Assembly: GCA_032718475.1 (NCBI GenBank)
Contig: JAUCBJ010002260.1
Coordinates: 1 to 64,000 of the forward strand
Source: Nemertoderma westbladi
Taxonomy: Eukaryota; Xenacoelomorpha; Nemertodermatida; Nemertodermatidae
Length of the DNA: 64,000 bases
Direction: 5' to 3'
Numbering within the stretch: position 1 is the first letter of the stretch; the number at the start of each line of letters is the position of its first letter. Shown one piece after another: positions 42,037-53,062 of this stretch. The translations under genes were made by a program, and so were the position numbers. The notes under the pieces were generated by a model, which was not told the origin of the DNA, searched no databases, and was given only the letters and a program-made list of their open reading frames with translations.

Positions 42037-43271
42037 CTATGATGTATTCACTACGTAGTGGGCGGGGTTTTTGCTTGTGGCTTCGATAAATAATAAGTTT
42101 AGTACAGTTTTACCGGAACAGTGCGCGCTATCTGGTTGACTTAGAATGGAGAGTTCTTCCGTATTACTCCAATAAAGAAGGTTTATGCAGTATATAGGGT
42201 TGGCTTTCAGAAACTGGGGAATACCAGTTACTCTGTCCACCGGAAAACTTAAATTCGAAAATCAAACATGTTTAGGAAAGGAGTAAACGTTGAAATTCTA
42301 CTAATATTATTTTGTTTTCTATCTATTTTCTTATAATTTGCGGCGGCCAATACTGCGTATTTAAAGCATTCCCCCAGCGGGCAGTCTACGCTTACGGTAC
42401 ATTTTTTATTTAATAATAATTTAGAATTATTGAAGCCTTGACCCTTTAAATAGGGGTTGCGTTGGGACCGCGCAATCTCAATAGTTATTCGCTCGATGGC
42501 TATTATGCGCCAACCCGAGCCGAGGCAGAGAAACACGCTTAACAGTTGATCGATACGATTGACGGCGCCAGAAAACCAGTTATTAAAGTCGCTATTATTC
42601 AGAATTTGATTATTGTTACCGCTAGATTTAAAACAGAATGATTCAATTTGAAATCCCTCGCTGGTTTCACGCTCCATTACGATGTTGATTGTAAGCCAGA
42701 CTCTTAAAAAAGTTCCCATGGCACTACGTAAATGTCTACTAACGTGTTCTTGAATGTGTGGAAAATTTTCATTTAATGTTAATTCTGCGTCGAGTCTTGT
42801 TTCTGCGAGGTCGTTGTTATAGGTAAACAGTCGTCCGTGTGCGCTTCCGTTAGAGGGTGGTTGAAATGGATTGTTTGGGGAAATAGAATCTCGCGAAGTT
42901 GAAGGTTCGTTATTGGAGCCGCCGCCGCCGACTTGTTCTGGAGTAGAGTTGATGGGGGATGAGTGGGAGGTAGTCGGAGTTTTGCGTTTCCGCGAAAAAA
43001 GTCGAGTATAGCATTCATGCTCAGTAAAGGAAGATAGGGTGAGCGAATCCCCGCAGCGGCAATCGGCTGGCTCGTTTACGTAACTAAATCCTGTTCCCCC
43101 CTGAGGACACGAAACAAGATGGCCAACCAGCGTCTTCTTTTCCGAAGACCAAGTCGGACAGCAGTCGCATCTATATTGCGCGAAATGAGTTTTAATATGA
43201 CGAGATAAATTATCACTCCGCGTCTCTTTGTTGCAGATGGGGCAGCTAACTTTATTGCTAGACATAGGCAT
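42037..43271 (-). pseudogene. P1 polymerase B N-terminal fragment, copy a
   Basis: Nearly identical to the first ~410 codons of copy b. A one-base deletion in an A-run near 42258 shifts the frame after FLNMFDF; the other frame continues with DRVTGIPQFLKANPIYC to a break at ~42043, at the phrase ctacgtagtgggcgg, where duplication with copy b begins. It contains the N-terminal fingers CPICNKETRSDNLSRHIKTH and CRCGDSL, and the GSGWRIIAIERI region. Upstream DNA to ~43640 matches the region upstream of copy c. Confidence 0.85.
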
Positions 43272-43865
43272 CTTGAATCTAGAAAAATAAGTTGATTATT
43301 CATAAAAAAATAAAAAATACTGTATACTTGCTAAAAATAAAGTAAAACAGTAGGTATTAATCGGTTACTAGGCAACAATACTGTGTTTGTACAGTAAGGC
43401 CTATTGCTGTATTGTAGCATTCAGGCAGTGAAACATAAAGCAGACAGTCAGCAGTGTCTAGTGTAGTAGTGTTAGTGTACCAGCGGTCAGATAGTGGCGA
43501 TAACCAAGACACAATAGCGATGGCAGTTATTATTCGTGGAAAGAGGGTCTATAAACAGCAGTCAGTCAGTGCAGTAGTGCTAGTGAAATAGTCTGCCAGA
43601 AGTCAGACCAATGAGGGAGCAGATGCGAGTACAGTGGTAAAGCCCATCCATAGTGAGATAGCGTTGCACTAGCTCTCAAGGATAGTTATACTCACCGTTC
43701 AAATATCCCTCGCAAACCAGATTCCCCCCAACATCTAAAGTAATCCGCTTCAATGTAAAATATATAATGCAATATAACTCGAATATTTCTGTTTGGAATT
43801 TGCAGCAGCGGAAGATTTACAAAGCAGACAATATCATGTTCAGGGTAGACTTTATATTGATCTTT

Positions 43866-46802
43866 TCAACCAAGTACGGACATCTTCTCCGCTCCTAGAG
43901 GCAGATCGGCGGTCAAATCATGAATTTCTTTCGGGTAATGTAGATCAACTATGCAATAATAACCAGTATCCCCACTCGTGTCTACTGTAGCTAGGTCTAT
44001 GGGGGTAGTTACGAGTTTAATATTAGCGTAGGGAAGTTTCTGGCTCAGGGCGCAGCCGTAAAGGTTATTCGCATCGATGGGAATTAGATATTTCTCAGGG
44101 AGACTGGAGTCATAGTCGGGTTTATCGGGGATATTTGCGTCTACGGAATGTGTATTCAAGAAAACTAGACCACCCCTAATATTTGTTTCAAAGTCCGAGT
44201 AGATGGAAGCGTCTGATAGTAATTGAATTTCTGATTGCGTGAATTTCAGCGCTGCGTCGTAAGTTAATCCAGGGGCAGTGAAGTACATTACGGGCTCGAG
44301 TCCATAATTAGTAAGACAGAGGGATCGGAACTGCTCGAAAGTATCAGCCAATAGGGTAACATCTAGAACCAAATAGCCAATCATATAGTCAAAGATTGTT
44401 GTGCAGTTTAATTCATCCCAAGTAGTAAGCGCGCGCTGATAGTTGTCTGCGCTACATTGTTCCAATTTGAGATCATTATAGAAGCTTTCTAGTGGGGGGA
44501 GTGTAGTTTCGTGTAGGTTTGAAATATTTTGAATGTAGGAATATGGGAATACACCCTTGTTTTTTATTGTGTTATCGCTAATGTTGGGATAGAGTTGGGT
44601 CATTTGAGCTAGTGTATGGGGTATGGCTGTTGCTAGGTTACTGTTATTTTTAGTGAGATAGCTACTAAGATTATCTAGGCTGGCAGTCATAAATTGATAG
44701 GAATCTAGAAAATTAATGGAAATACTTTCTTTAGCGTTGGCTGTTGGGGTACTCGGATCGATTGGAAAGCTAACTTTAAGGTGAATATAAGTTTCGGTGT
44801 TTTTTGGTATTACGGTCATTTTCCAGTGTGTTCTAGAACTATCGGTCATTCCTTCTTTTAGTAGTAAATGCATATCGAATTTCCTCAGGTTATGAAATAT
44901 AATATAAAAATTATTCCGTTTTAGGGAAAGTTTCCTGTTGCAGCTGACGCAAGCAGCCCCCCGATACTCCCCGCTATAATGATCGTCATCGCGGACTTTG
45001 GTGCTGAGATTGTCATTGAGGTTTAAATTATGAGAATCAGGGGTTAAATTACAGTTGCAGACGTAGCATTGTGTAGCGTTATTAAAGTCAGTTTGTTGGC
45101 TAGTAGTGAGTTGCATGGGGGCGTGCGTGTTTGTACTAGAAATGGACCAATCGTATAACTCCCTACAATGACTTTCCATAGCGGTTAGAAAGTCGCGCAT
45201 TACGTGGTTACTGCCATCGTCGCGGAAAATTTGAACATCTGTTTTAGGAGGGTTAATTAATTTTTGATTTGGTACTGTATAAAAGGCTGCCGCGCTAGCT
45301 ATATGTTTCTGTGGGAGTTTAATATTGTTTGTAGGTTCTAGAATAGTTTCAATCTCGGCGTATATACAGAAAGGTGGGGATAGAGTCTTATCGTACCTAT
45401 CAAATTTAACCAAGAGATTTTCGGGCATATACTCGAGTTGGCGTTTACCCGTATAGCAACGCTCTCGATGTTCTTCCAATGATTTGTCAGTGTAAAAGGC
45501 TCTGAGACAGCGTTCGCAGTGCGTCTTGTTGCCGGTAGAAGTAGCTTTTGTATTTATTAATCTATCTATGTTAGTAATAGCTACGTAGTGGGCGGGGTTT
45601 TTGCTTGTGGCTTCGATAAATAATAAGTTTAGTACAGTTTTACCGGAACAGTGTGCGCTATCTGGTTGACTTAGAATGGAGAGTTCTTCCGTATTACTCC
45701 AATAAAGAAGGTTTATGCAGTATATAGGGTTGGCTTTCAGAAACTGGGGAATACCAGTTACTCTGTCCACCGGAAAACTTAAATTCGAAAAATCAAACAT
45801 GTTTAGGAAAGGAGTAAACGTTGAAATTCTACTAATATTATTTTGTTTTCTATCTATTTTCTTATAATTTGCGGCGGCCAATACTGCGTATTTAAAGCAT
45901 TCCCCCAGCGGGCAGTCTACGCTTACGGTACATTTTTTATTTAATAATAATTTAGAATTATTGAAGCCTTGACCCTTTAAATAGGGGTTGCGTTGGGACC
46001 GCGCAATCTCAATAGTTATTCGCTCGATGGCTATTATGCGCCAACCCGAGCCGAGGCAGAGAAACACGCTTAACAGTTGATCGATACGATTGACGGCGCC
46101 AGAAAACCAGTTATTAAAGTCGCTATTATTCAGAATTTGATTATTGTTACCGCTAGATTTAAAACAGAATGATTCAATTTGAAATCCCTCGCTGGTTTCA
46201 CGCTCCATTACGATGTTGATTGTAAGCCAGACTCTTAAAAAAGTTCCCATGGCACTACATAAATGTCTACTAACGTGTTCTTGAATGTGTGGAAAATTTT
46301 CATTTAATGTTAATTCTGCGTCGAGTCTTGTTTCTGCGAGGTCATTGTTATAGGTAAACAGTCGTCCGTGTGCGCTTCCGTTAGAGGGTGGTTGAAATGG
46401 ATTGTTTGGGGAAATAGAATCTCGCGAAGTTGAAGGTTCGTTATTGGAGCCGCCGCCGCCGACTTGTTCTGGAGTAGAGTTGATGGGGGATGAGTGGGAG
46501 GTAGTCGGAGTTTTGCGTTTCCGCGAAAAAAGTCGAGTATAGCATTCATGCTCAGTAAAGGAAGATAGGGTGAGCGAATCCCCGCAGCGGCAATCGGCTG
46601 GCTCGTTTACGTAACTAAATCCTGTTCCCCCCTGAGGACACGAAACAAGATGGCCAACCAGCGTCTTCTTTTCCGAAGACCAAGTCGGACAGCAGTCGCA
46701 TCTATATTGCGCGAAATGAGTTTTAATATGACGAGATAAATTATCACTCCGCGTCTCTTTGTTGCAGATGGGGCAGCTAACTTTATTGCTAGACATAGGC
46801 AT
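43866..46802 (-). pseudogene. P1 protein-primed DNA polymerase B, copy b, truncated in the palm
   Basis: 978 codons from ATG 46802. Residues ~9-60: two C2H2-type fingers. Ser/Gly/Asn-rich linker at ~110-150. Conserved GSGWR region at ~255. Two Cys pairs (HCERCLRAFY) at ~430. Exonuclease ExoI at ~480 reads FCIYAEIETIL, where the catalytic D-x-E has become E-I-E; copy c still has D-I-E. ExoII is near 640 (NLRKFDMHLLL), and FLDSYQFM near 700. The TPR-like insert and polymerase motif A (PIDANNLYGCALSQ, ~909) are present, then the reading ends after PLGAEKMS. Motifs B and C (the YxDTDS-type metal-binding box) are missing, so it cannot polymerise. A protein-primed replicase of Polinton type is established for this family. 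Confidence 0.88.
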
Positions 46803-46921
46803 CTTGAATCTAGAAAAATAAGTTGATTATTCATAAAAAAATAAAAAATACTGTATACTTGCTAAAAATAAAGTAAAACAGTAGGTATTAATCGGTTACT
46901 AGGCAACAATACTGTGTTTGT

Positions 46922-47552
46922 ACAGTAGTGACACCGCAGTTCTTTTATTTATTAATACCTATTTATTTATATTTAATTTTAATTAATTATTTTTATTTTA
47001 CTTTATTTATTCGTATTTAATTTTAAATTAATTATTCATTTGTACTTTATTTTAAATTAATTAATTGTATTAACTTTTACTTTATACATTGATTTTTATT
47101 TTTAGAATAATTAGTTTTTATATTACCAGTGAGATCACTATGACATAATGTCTATTTTTAACTTTATAATTACCTATTGCATCCCCCGTTCACCACATTC
47201 CCGGCAACTATCAACTACGTTCATCGGCGGGGGACCCCTCCTCTGCCATCATTATTCATTAACTAGATACGACAGGCAGTGAATCTATACGTATACCCCC
47301 CAAGGCAAATATAAATCAGCGGTCCCGGCTGTTAGCAGCCCCCTCGATGACTCACTAATAATCCCAATGCGGCTTTGACTACAGCAAATCCGTATATCGC
47401 CCAAGGCTAATGCTCTAGCGGCCCTCCTTTGTTCTCGGCATAGCCGGCATCGCTTGGGTCCTTTCCTATATCTAGGCAGCCCGTATCATAACAATGAAGC
47501 GCCTCTAAACACGCATTCCTCTCTACTAATCCCTTTCCTTTGCACCAGACCT
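46922..47552 (+). repeat. internal copy of the P1 terminal inverted repeat
   Basis: From gtgacaccgcag to gcaccagacct this ~630-bp block is a reverse-complement match of 51958-52598. The hairpin and terminal 200 bp are missing. It starts abruptly after tttgtacagta of the copy-b upstream region, marking the junction between two element genomes. Confidence 0.88.
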
Positions 47553-47738
47553 ATTTACTAAAACGTTCTCTCAGAGAAGGCATCTTTCTCCCGCAGCAAA
47601 CACACCTTAATCTATTTCACCCCCCTAAGAAAAGGCTATCTCAACAATCTATTAAAGAGAAAATTATCGCAACCATTAATAGTATTGGACCCTAAAAGGG
47701 TTAAACCAGTTATTCTCGGAGGCCAGCAACCCTATTAA
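47553..47738 (+). pseudogene. C-terminal fragment of a second 570-aa ORF
   Basis: Matches the last ~60 codons of the 39342-41054 gene (LLKRSLREGIFLPQQTHL, then PLIVLDPKRVKPVILGG) with a frameshift in the run of C near 47623. It directly abuts the internal terminal repeat, so at least 500 codons were deleted. Confidence 0.88.
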
Positions 47739-48057
47739 TATAAACAGTCTCTATTTTTAAAAACTGTTCTGACTATATCTTTTGTTATTGTTGATGTTCT
47801 TATATTATTTATTATTAATGTTGATGGTAAATTATTTATCCGTTGTTGTTATATTATTTAATATTGATGTTGTCGGTAAATTATTTATTCTTGTTTCCCC
47901 ATATTGTTTAAAAAATATAAGATGTTTAACCGGTTATTTTTCATTTTTTCTCTATGATAATACATTATAACATTTATGATATATAACACACTCAATAATG
48001 AACATAAAACACTTAACAAGTAACACATAATATAATATAATTTATAAAAATTAAAGT
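47739..48057. other. AT-rich trailer between convergent fragments
   Basis: Matches 41060-41260 downstream of the intact 570-aa ORF, then AT-rich DNA. No gene. Confidence 0.5.
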
Positions 48058-48257
48058 TTAGATTTTTTCCTTCAACCAGCAGGCGAGCAGTCTCTCATTT
48101 TTATTTAAATCTTCCCCAAAAAAATTTAATGGAGTAGAAGTTTTTCCTCTTTCATATAAATAAAATAAACAATAACCCCCACAACTAGTTCGCAGCGGGT
48201 GTTGAACAATCTGCCTCGTTCTTAACCACTTTTTAGTATTACGTAGCAACCAGTCCT
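48058..48257 (-). pseudogene. P1 adenain-like protease, C-terminal fragment
   Basis: Minus-strand reading LRNTKKWLRTRQIVQHPLRT followed by SCGGYCLFYLYERG gives the Gln ... S-C-G of adenain-type cysteine proteases with the catalytic Cys and the following Gly intact. Everything upstream, including the His and acidic residue, is deleted; the fragment is joined at ~48257 to the middle of polymerase copy c. The P1 order was therefore 570-aa gene (plus), then protease (minus), converging. Confidence 0.8.
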
Positions 48258-50030
48258 CGAATGAGAATCGGGGGTTAAATTACAGTTGCAGACGTAGCAT
48301 TGTGTAGCGTTATTAAAGTCAGTTTGTTGGCTAGTAGTGAGTTGCATGGGGGCGTGTGTGTTTGTACTAGAAATGGACCAATCGTATAACTCCCTACAAT
48401 GACTTTCCATAGCGGTTAGAAAGTCGCGCATTACGTGGTTACTGCCATCGTCGCGGAAAATTTGAACATCTGTTTTAGGAGGGTTAATTAATTTTTGATT
48501 TGGTACTGTATAAAAGGCTGCCGCGCTAGCTATATGTTTCTGTGGGAGTTTAATATTGTTTGTAGGTTCTAGAATAGTTTCAATGTCGGCGTATATACAG
48601 AAAGGTGGGGATAGAGTCTTATCGTACCTATCAAATTTAACCAAGAGATTTTCGGGCATATACTCGAGTTGGCGTTTACCCGTATAGCAACGCTCTCGAT
48701 GTTCTTCCAATGATTTGTCAGTGTAAAAGGCTCTGAGACAGCGTTCGCAGTGCGTCTTGTTACCGTTAGAATCTTTTGAATTTATTAGTCTATCTATGTC
48801 AGTAATAGCTACATAGTGGGCGGGGTTTTTGCTTGTGGCTTCGATAAATAATAAATTTAGTACAGTTTTACCGGAACAGTGCGCGCTATCTGGTTGACTT
48901 AGAATGGACAGTTCTTCCGTATTACTCCAATAGAGAAGGTTTATACAGTATATAGGGTTGGCTTTCAGAAACTGGGGAATACCAGTTACTCTGTCCACCG
49001 GAAAACTTAAATTCGAAAAATCAAACATGTTTAGGAAAGGAGTATATGTTGAAATTCTTTTGATATTATTTTGTTTTCTATCAATTTTCTTATAATTCGC
49101 GGCGGCTAATACTGCGTATTTAAAGCATTCCCCCAGCGGGCAGTCTACGCTTACGCTACATTTTTTATTTAATAATAATTTAGAATTATTGAAGCCTTGA
49201 CCCTTTAAATAGGGGTTGCGTTGGGATCGCGCAATCTCAATAGTTATTCGCTCGATGGCTATTATGCGCCAACCCGAGCCGAGACAGAGAAACACGCTTA
49301 ACAGTTGATCGATACGATTGACGGCGCTAGAAAACCAGTTATTAAAGTCACTATTATTCAGAATTTGATTATTGTTACCGCTAGATTTAAAACAGAACGA
49401 TTCAATTTGAAATCCCTCGCTGGTTTCACGCTCCATTACGATATTGATTGTAAGCCAGACTCTTAAAAAAGTTCCCAAAGCACTTTGTAGATGGCTACTA
49501 ACGTGTTCTTGAATGTGTGGAAAATTTTCGTTTAATGTTAATTCAGCATCGAGTCTTGTTTCTGCGAGGTCGTTGTTATAGGTAAACAGTCGTCCGTGTG
49601 CGCTTCCGTTGGAGGGAGGTTGAAAGGGATTGTTTGGGGAAATAGAATCTCGCGAAGTTGAAGGTTCATTATTGGAGCCGCCGCCGCCGACTTGTTCTGG
49701 AGTAGAGTTGATGGGGGATGAGTGGGAGGTAGTCGGAGTTTTGCGTTTCCGCGAAAAAAGTCGAGTATAGCATTCATGCTCAGTAAAGGATGACAGGGTG
49801 AGCGAATCCCCGCAGCGGCAATCGGCTGGCTCGTTTACGTAACTAAATCCTGTTCCCCCCTGAGGACACGAAATAAGATGGCCAACCAGTGTCTTCTTTG
49901 CCGAGGACCAAGTCGGGCAGCAGTCGCATCTATATTGCGCGAAATGAGTTTTAATATGAGATTTTAGATGATCGCTCCGCATCTCTTTGTCGCAGATGGG
50001 GCAGCTGACTTTATTGGTTGATCTTGGCAT
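48258..50030 (-). pseudogene. P1 polymerase B N-terminal fragment, copy c
   Basis: About 590 codons from ATG 50030, diverged from copies a and b by scattered substitutions (for example CDKEMRSDHLKSHIKTH in the first finger). ExoI reads FCIYADIETIL with the catalytic D-x-E intact. The gene is cut in the Cys-rich segment CNCNLTPDSH and fused to protease sequence, where the frame soon ends. It lacks the palm. Confidence 0.88.
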
Positions 50031-50745
50031 CTTGAATCTAGAAAAATATGTTGATTATTTATAAAAAAATAAAAAATACTGTATACGTGCTAAAAATAAA
50101 GTAAAACAGTAGGTATTAATCGGTTACTAGGCAACAATACTGTGTTTGTACAGTTAGGCCTATTGCTGTATTGTAGCTAAAAATAAAGAAAACAGTAGGT
50201 ATTAATTGGTTACTAGGCAACAATACTGTGTTTGTACAGTTAGGCCTATTGCTGTATTGTAGCAATCAGTCAGTGAAACATAATGCAGACAGTCGGCAGT
50301 GTCTAGTGTAGTAGTGTTAGTGTACCAGCGGTTAGATAGTGGCGATAACCAAGACACAATAGCGATGGCAGTTATTTTTCGTGGAAAGAGGGTCTATAAA
50401 CAGCAGTCAACAGTCAGTCAGTGCAGTAGTGCTAGTGAAAAGTCTGCTAGAAGTCAGACGTACCGGTAGCGTTAACCAATAGAAATCAACGATAGGCCTA
50501 GCTAATCGCTGTGTGAGATCTCCTCAGTTAGTCAGTATGATTTATAGTGAAAACTGCAGTAATCATTGTTGATCAGTAGGATCTAGGCTAACTCGAATGA
50601 AGCGGTATCGGTAGTTGGGTAGACAAGCAGATAGGTAGATGTAGGCCTATTGATCGAATGCTTCGATCATGGTTTAGGCTATCGGTACCACCGCAGTCTG
50701 ACAGTAATTAATAATGAGCCTACTGCAATACTGTTGTACCGGTAG
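50031..50745. other. P1 region upstream of polymerase copy c
   Basis: Matches the region upstream of copy a (43272-43640) and, for its first ~120 bp, of copy b. A ~110-bp block (gctaaaaataaag ... gtattgtagc) is tandemly repeated at 50090-50265. It probably contains the polymerase promoter; no gene is seen. Confidence 0.5.
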
Positions 50746-51200
50746 ATAATAAATGTAAATTGTTTGCTAGCGGCGTCGATGGAGATGGTGGAAGGCAGAT
50801 TTTACTTACGGTGTTAGTAAATATTCACGGAAAGAAGAAGTTTGGAAGTTCGTGAAGGAAGTTGGTTGACGTGGACGACGAGAGAATTTATTTACCGATA
50901 GAACGGAATGGTATCTGAAATTAGAAATATTGGAATATTACGCGACGGATACGCGGAAAGTTTGTTGTCGACGATGAGCGATAACGCGGCGAAATGACAG
51001 ACACCGGCAGATTTTACTTACGGTGTTAGTAAATATTCACGGAAAGATGAAGTTTGGACGTTCGCGAGGAAGTTGGTTGACGTGGACGACGAGAGAATTT
51101 ATCAACCGATAGAACGGAATGGTATCGGAAGAATATTACGCGGCGGATACGCGGAAAGTTTGTTGTCGACGATGAGCGATAACGCGGCGAAATGACACTA
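50746..51200 (+). pseudogene. two degenerate copies of the P1 81-aa ORF
   Basis: The segments 50750-50998 and 51007-51195 match the intact ORF at 51369-51614 at DNA level (gcagattttacttacgg, gtggacgacgagagaattta, gataacgcggcgaaatgaca) but contain small deletions and stops. The second copy lacks the first ~15 codons. Each ends at the same stop. Confidence 0.8.
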
Positions 51201-51368
51201 GAAAAATAAGTTGATTATTTGTAAAAAGATAAAAAATACTGTAAGCAGATAGACAGATGTAGGCCTATTGATCGAATGCCTCGATCACGGTTTAGGGTAT
51301 CGGTAGCACCGCAGTCTGACAGTAATTAATAATGAGCCTACTGCAATACTGTTGTACAGGTAGACATT

Positions 51369-51614
51369 ATGTCTAAATGTAAATTGTTTGCTAGCGGCGT
51401 CGATGGAGATGGTGGAAGGCAGATTTTACTTACGGTATTAGTAAATATTCACGGAAAGAAGAAGTTTGGAAGTTCGGTGGCGATGAGGAAGTTGGTTGCC
51501 GTGGACGACGAGAGAGTTTATTTACCGATAGAACGGAGTGGTATCGGAAAAATATTACGCGACGGATACGCGGAAAGTTTGTTATCGACGATGAACGATA
51601 ACGCGGCGAAATGA
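51369..51614 (+). CDS. P1 small protein, 81 aa, unknown
   Basis: Intact third copy of a tandem series, starting at ATG 51369 after tacaggtagacatt. The protein is MSKCKLFASGVDGDGGRQIL and onward, basic in the middle (HGKKKFG), with VDDERVYLPIERSG and a terminal SLLSTMNDNAAK. It has no motif I recognise. Because only this copy is open and the others decay in parallel, it may have been retained. It lies between the polymerase promoter and the right terminal repeat. Confidence 0.5.
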   Translation: MSKCKLFASGVDGDGGRQILLTVLVNIHGKKKFGSSVAMRKLVAVDDERVYLPIERSGIGKILRDGYAESLLSTMNDNAAK

Positions 51615-51957
51615 CAACTATATAAGTGGGTTGTTGACTGATGATAACAAATAAATATTCTTAATAAATAATATTAAATTCGAAAACAAAATAATGGTAA
51701 ATGATGTTAATCGTAACTTGCAATTGAAATAATGATCTAATATATTGGCGGGGATGTATTAAATAGCAATTCGGTTAGTAAGGGAGGCCCTTGTCTCTTA
51801 AATGAGCCAATCAGAACGCAGCAGTAGAAATGAAGCCCGCTGATTGGTTGTTCATGCATAAGCGGTTACCAGGGCAACTTCTCGTGTTGATGAATCTATT
51901 AGAAAACCCCCGTAGACATCTTGACTAATTATGTTGAGTTGGCTGTATAACAGAAGC
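51615..51957. other. gene-free stretch of P1
   Basis: AT-rich; no gene recognised. Confidence 0.45.
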
Positions 51958-52598
51958 AGGTCTGGTGCAAAGGAAAGGGATTAGTAGAGAGGAATGCGTG
52001 ATTAGTGGCGCTTCATTGTTATGATACGGGCTGCCTGGATATAGGAAAGGGACAAAGCGACGCCGGCTATAGTGGGAACAATGGAGGGCCGCTTGAGCAT
52101 TAGCCTTGGGCGATATACGGATTTGCTGTAGTCAAGGTCGCGATGGGATTATTAGTGAGTCATCGAAGGGGCTGCTAATAGACGGGAGCTGCTCATTTAT
52201 ATTTGCCTTGGGGGTATACGTATAGATTCACTGCCTGTTGTATCTACTTAATGAATAATGAGGACAGAGGAGGGGTCCCCCGCCGATGAACGTAGTTGAT
52301 AGTTGCCGGGAATGTGGTGAACGGGGGATGCAATAGGTAATTATAAAGATAAATATAGACATTATGTCATAGTGATCTCACTGGTAATATAAAAACTAAT
52401 TATTCTAAAAATAAAAATCAATGTATAAAGTAAAAGTTAATACAATTAATTAATTTAAAATAAAGTACAAATGAATAATTAATTTAAAATTAAATACGAA
52501 TAAATAAAGTAAAATAAAAATAATTAATTAAAATTAGGTAAAATAAATAGGTATTAATGAATAAAAGAGCTGCGGTGTCACTTATGACACCCTCTTGA
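51958..52598 (-). repeat. P1 right subterminal inverted repeat
   Basis: Reverse complement of the internal copy (46922-47552) and, more loosely, of the left end (38392-38540, 38816-39010, 39230-39250). The outer part is AT-rich (taattaatttaaaata words); the inner part is more complex, with no ORF. Confidence 0.88.
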
Positions 52599-52878
52599 GT
52601 CCTCTCTGTGACAGTTGGACCCAACTCATGACTCATCGCTTAGGAATGTGACACCTTGGGTGTCATTGGCGCCAGACTGTCTGGGTGACACCTCCCAATT
52701 AGGCTAATTAGACCCTAATTGACAGGTGTCATCAATTAATTAGTACAATTAAACCCTAATAGGGTCTAATTAGCCTAATTGGGAGGTGTCACCCAGACAG
52801 TCTGGCGCCAATGACACCCAAGGTGTCACATTCCTAAGCGATGAGTCATGAGTTGGGTCCAACTGTCACAGAGAGGAC
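52599..52878. repeat. P1 right terminal hairpin: 118-bp arms, 44-bp loop
   Basis: Positions 52599-52716 and 52761-52878 are perfect reverse complements as far as I can check by eye, around a 44-bp loop (52717-52760). The end of the element is only 15 bp beyond the hairpin. The arms hold nested words such as gtgtcattggcgccagac and caattaggctaattag that are also present in the left hairpin. Confidence 0.92.
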
Positions 52879-52893
52879 CAAGACCCTACTACT

Positions 52894-53062
52894 TTCTCAT
52901 GTCCACTCTGAGAGCACTTCACTGCAACCTGCACCTGGCAGCAAGGGTACAGGGCATGACCCAGCAGATGAGCTGCAACAGCCAATGGTGGGTCATGTAC
53001 GCCAGAGTAGATATGGGTGATGGGCCTCATATCTGACTCCATTGCGACACCCACCCTGTGGA
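52894..53062 (+). other. RTE-A 5' UTR, continued after P1
   Basis: After the TTCTCA duplication the RTE 5' UTR resumes and matches 56075-56225 of the uninterrupted copy. The family 5' UTR is therefore about 400 bp before the first ATG. Confidence 0.8.

Larger units (their letters stand above)
38081..52893. mobile_element. P1: Polinton/Maverick-type element with hairpin ends, mosaic and non-autonomous
   Basis: 14,813 bp bounded by AGTAGTAGGGTCTTGG at the left and its complement at the right (AG...CT termini). A perfect 6-bp target duplication TTCTCA lies at 38075-38080 and 52894-52899; uninterrupted RTE copies (for example near 56060) have this 6-mer once, giving the empty site. Six-bp duplications and AG/CT ends are known hallmarks of Polintons. 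It carries partial protein-primed polymerase B genes, an adenain-like protease C-terminus and a 570-aa ORF, but no integrase or packaging ATPase. Inside, one genome (38081-46921) is followed by a second (46922-52893) in the same orientation, each missing parts. Confidence 0.88.

Noticed and set aside
38081-52893. P1 as a bidnavirus- or parvovirus-like endogenous virus because of terminal hairpins and polymerase B
   Set aside because: No superfamily-3 helicase or NS1-like gene is visible, and the 6-bp target duplication with AG...CT ends and adenain-like protease fit a Polinton better.
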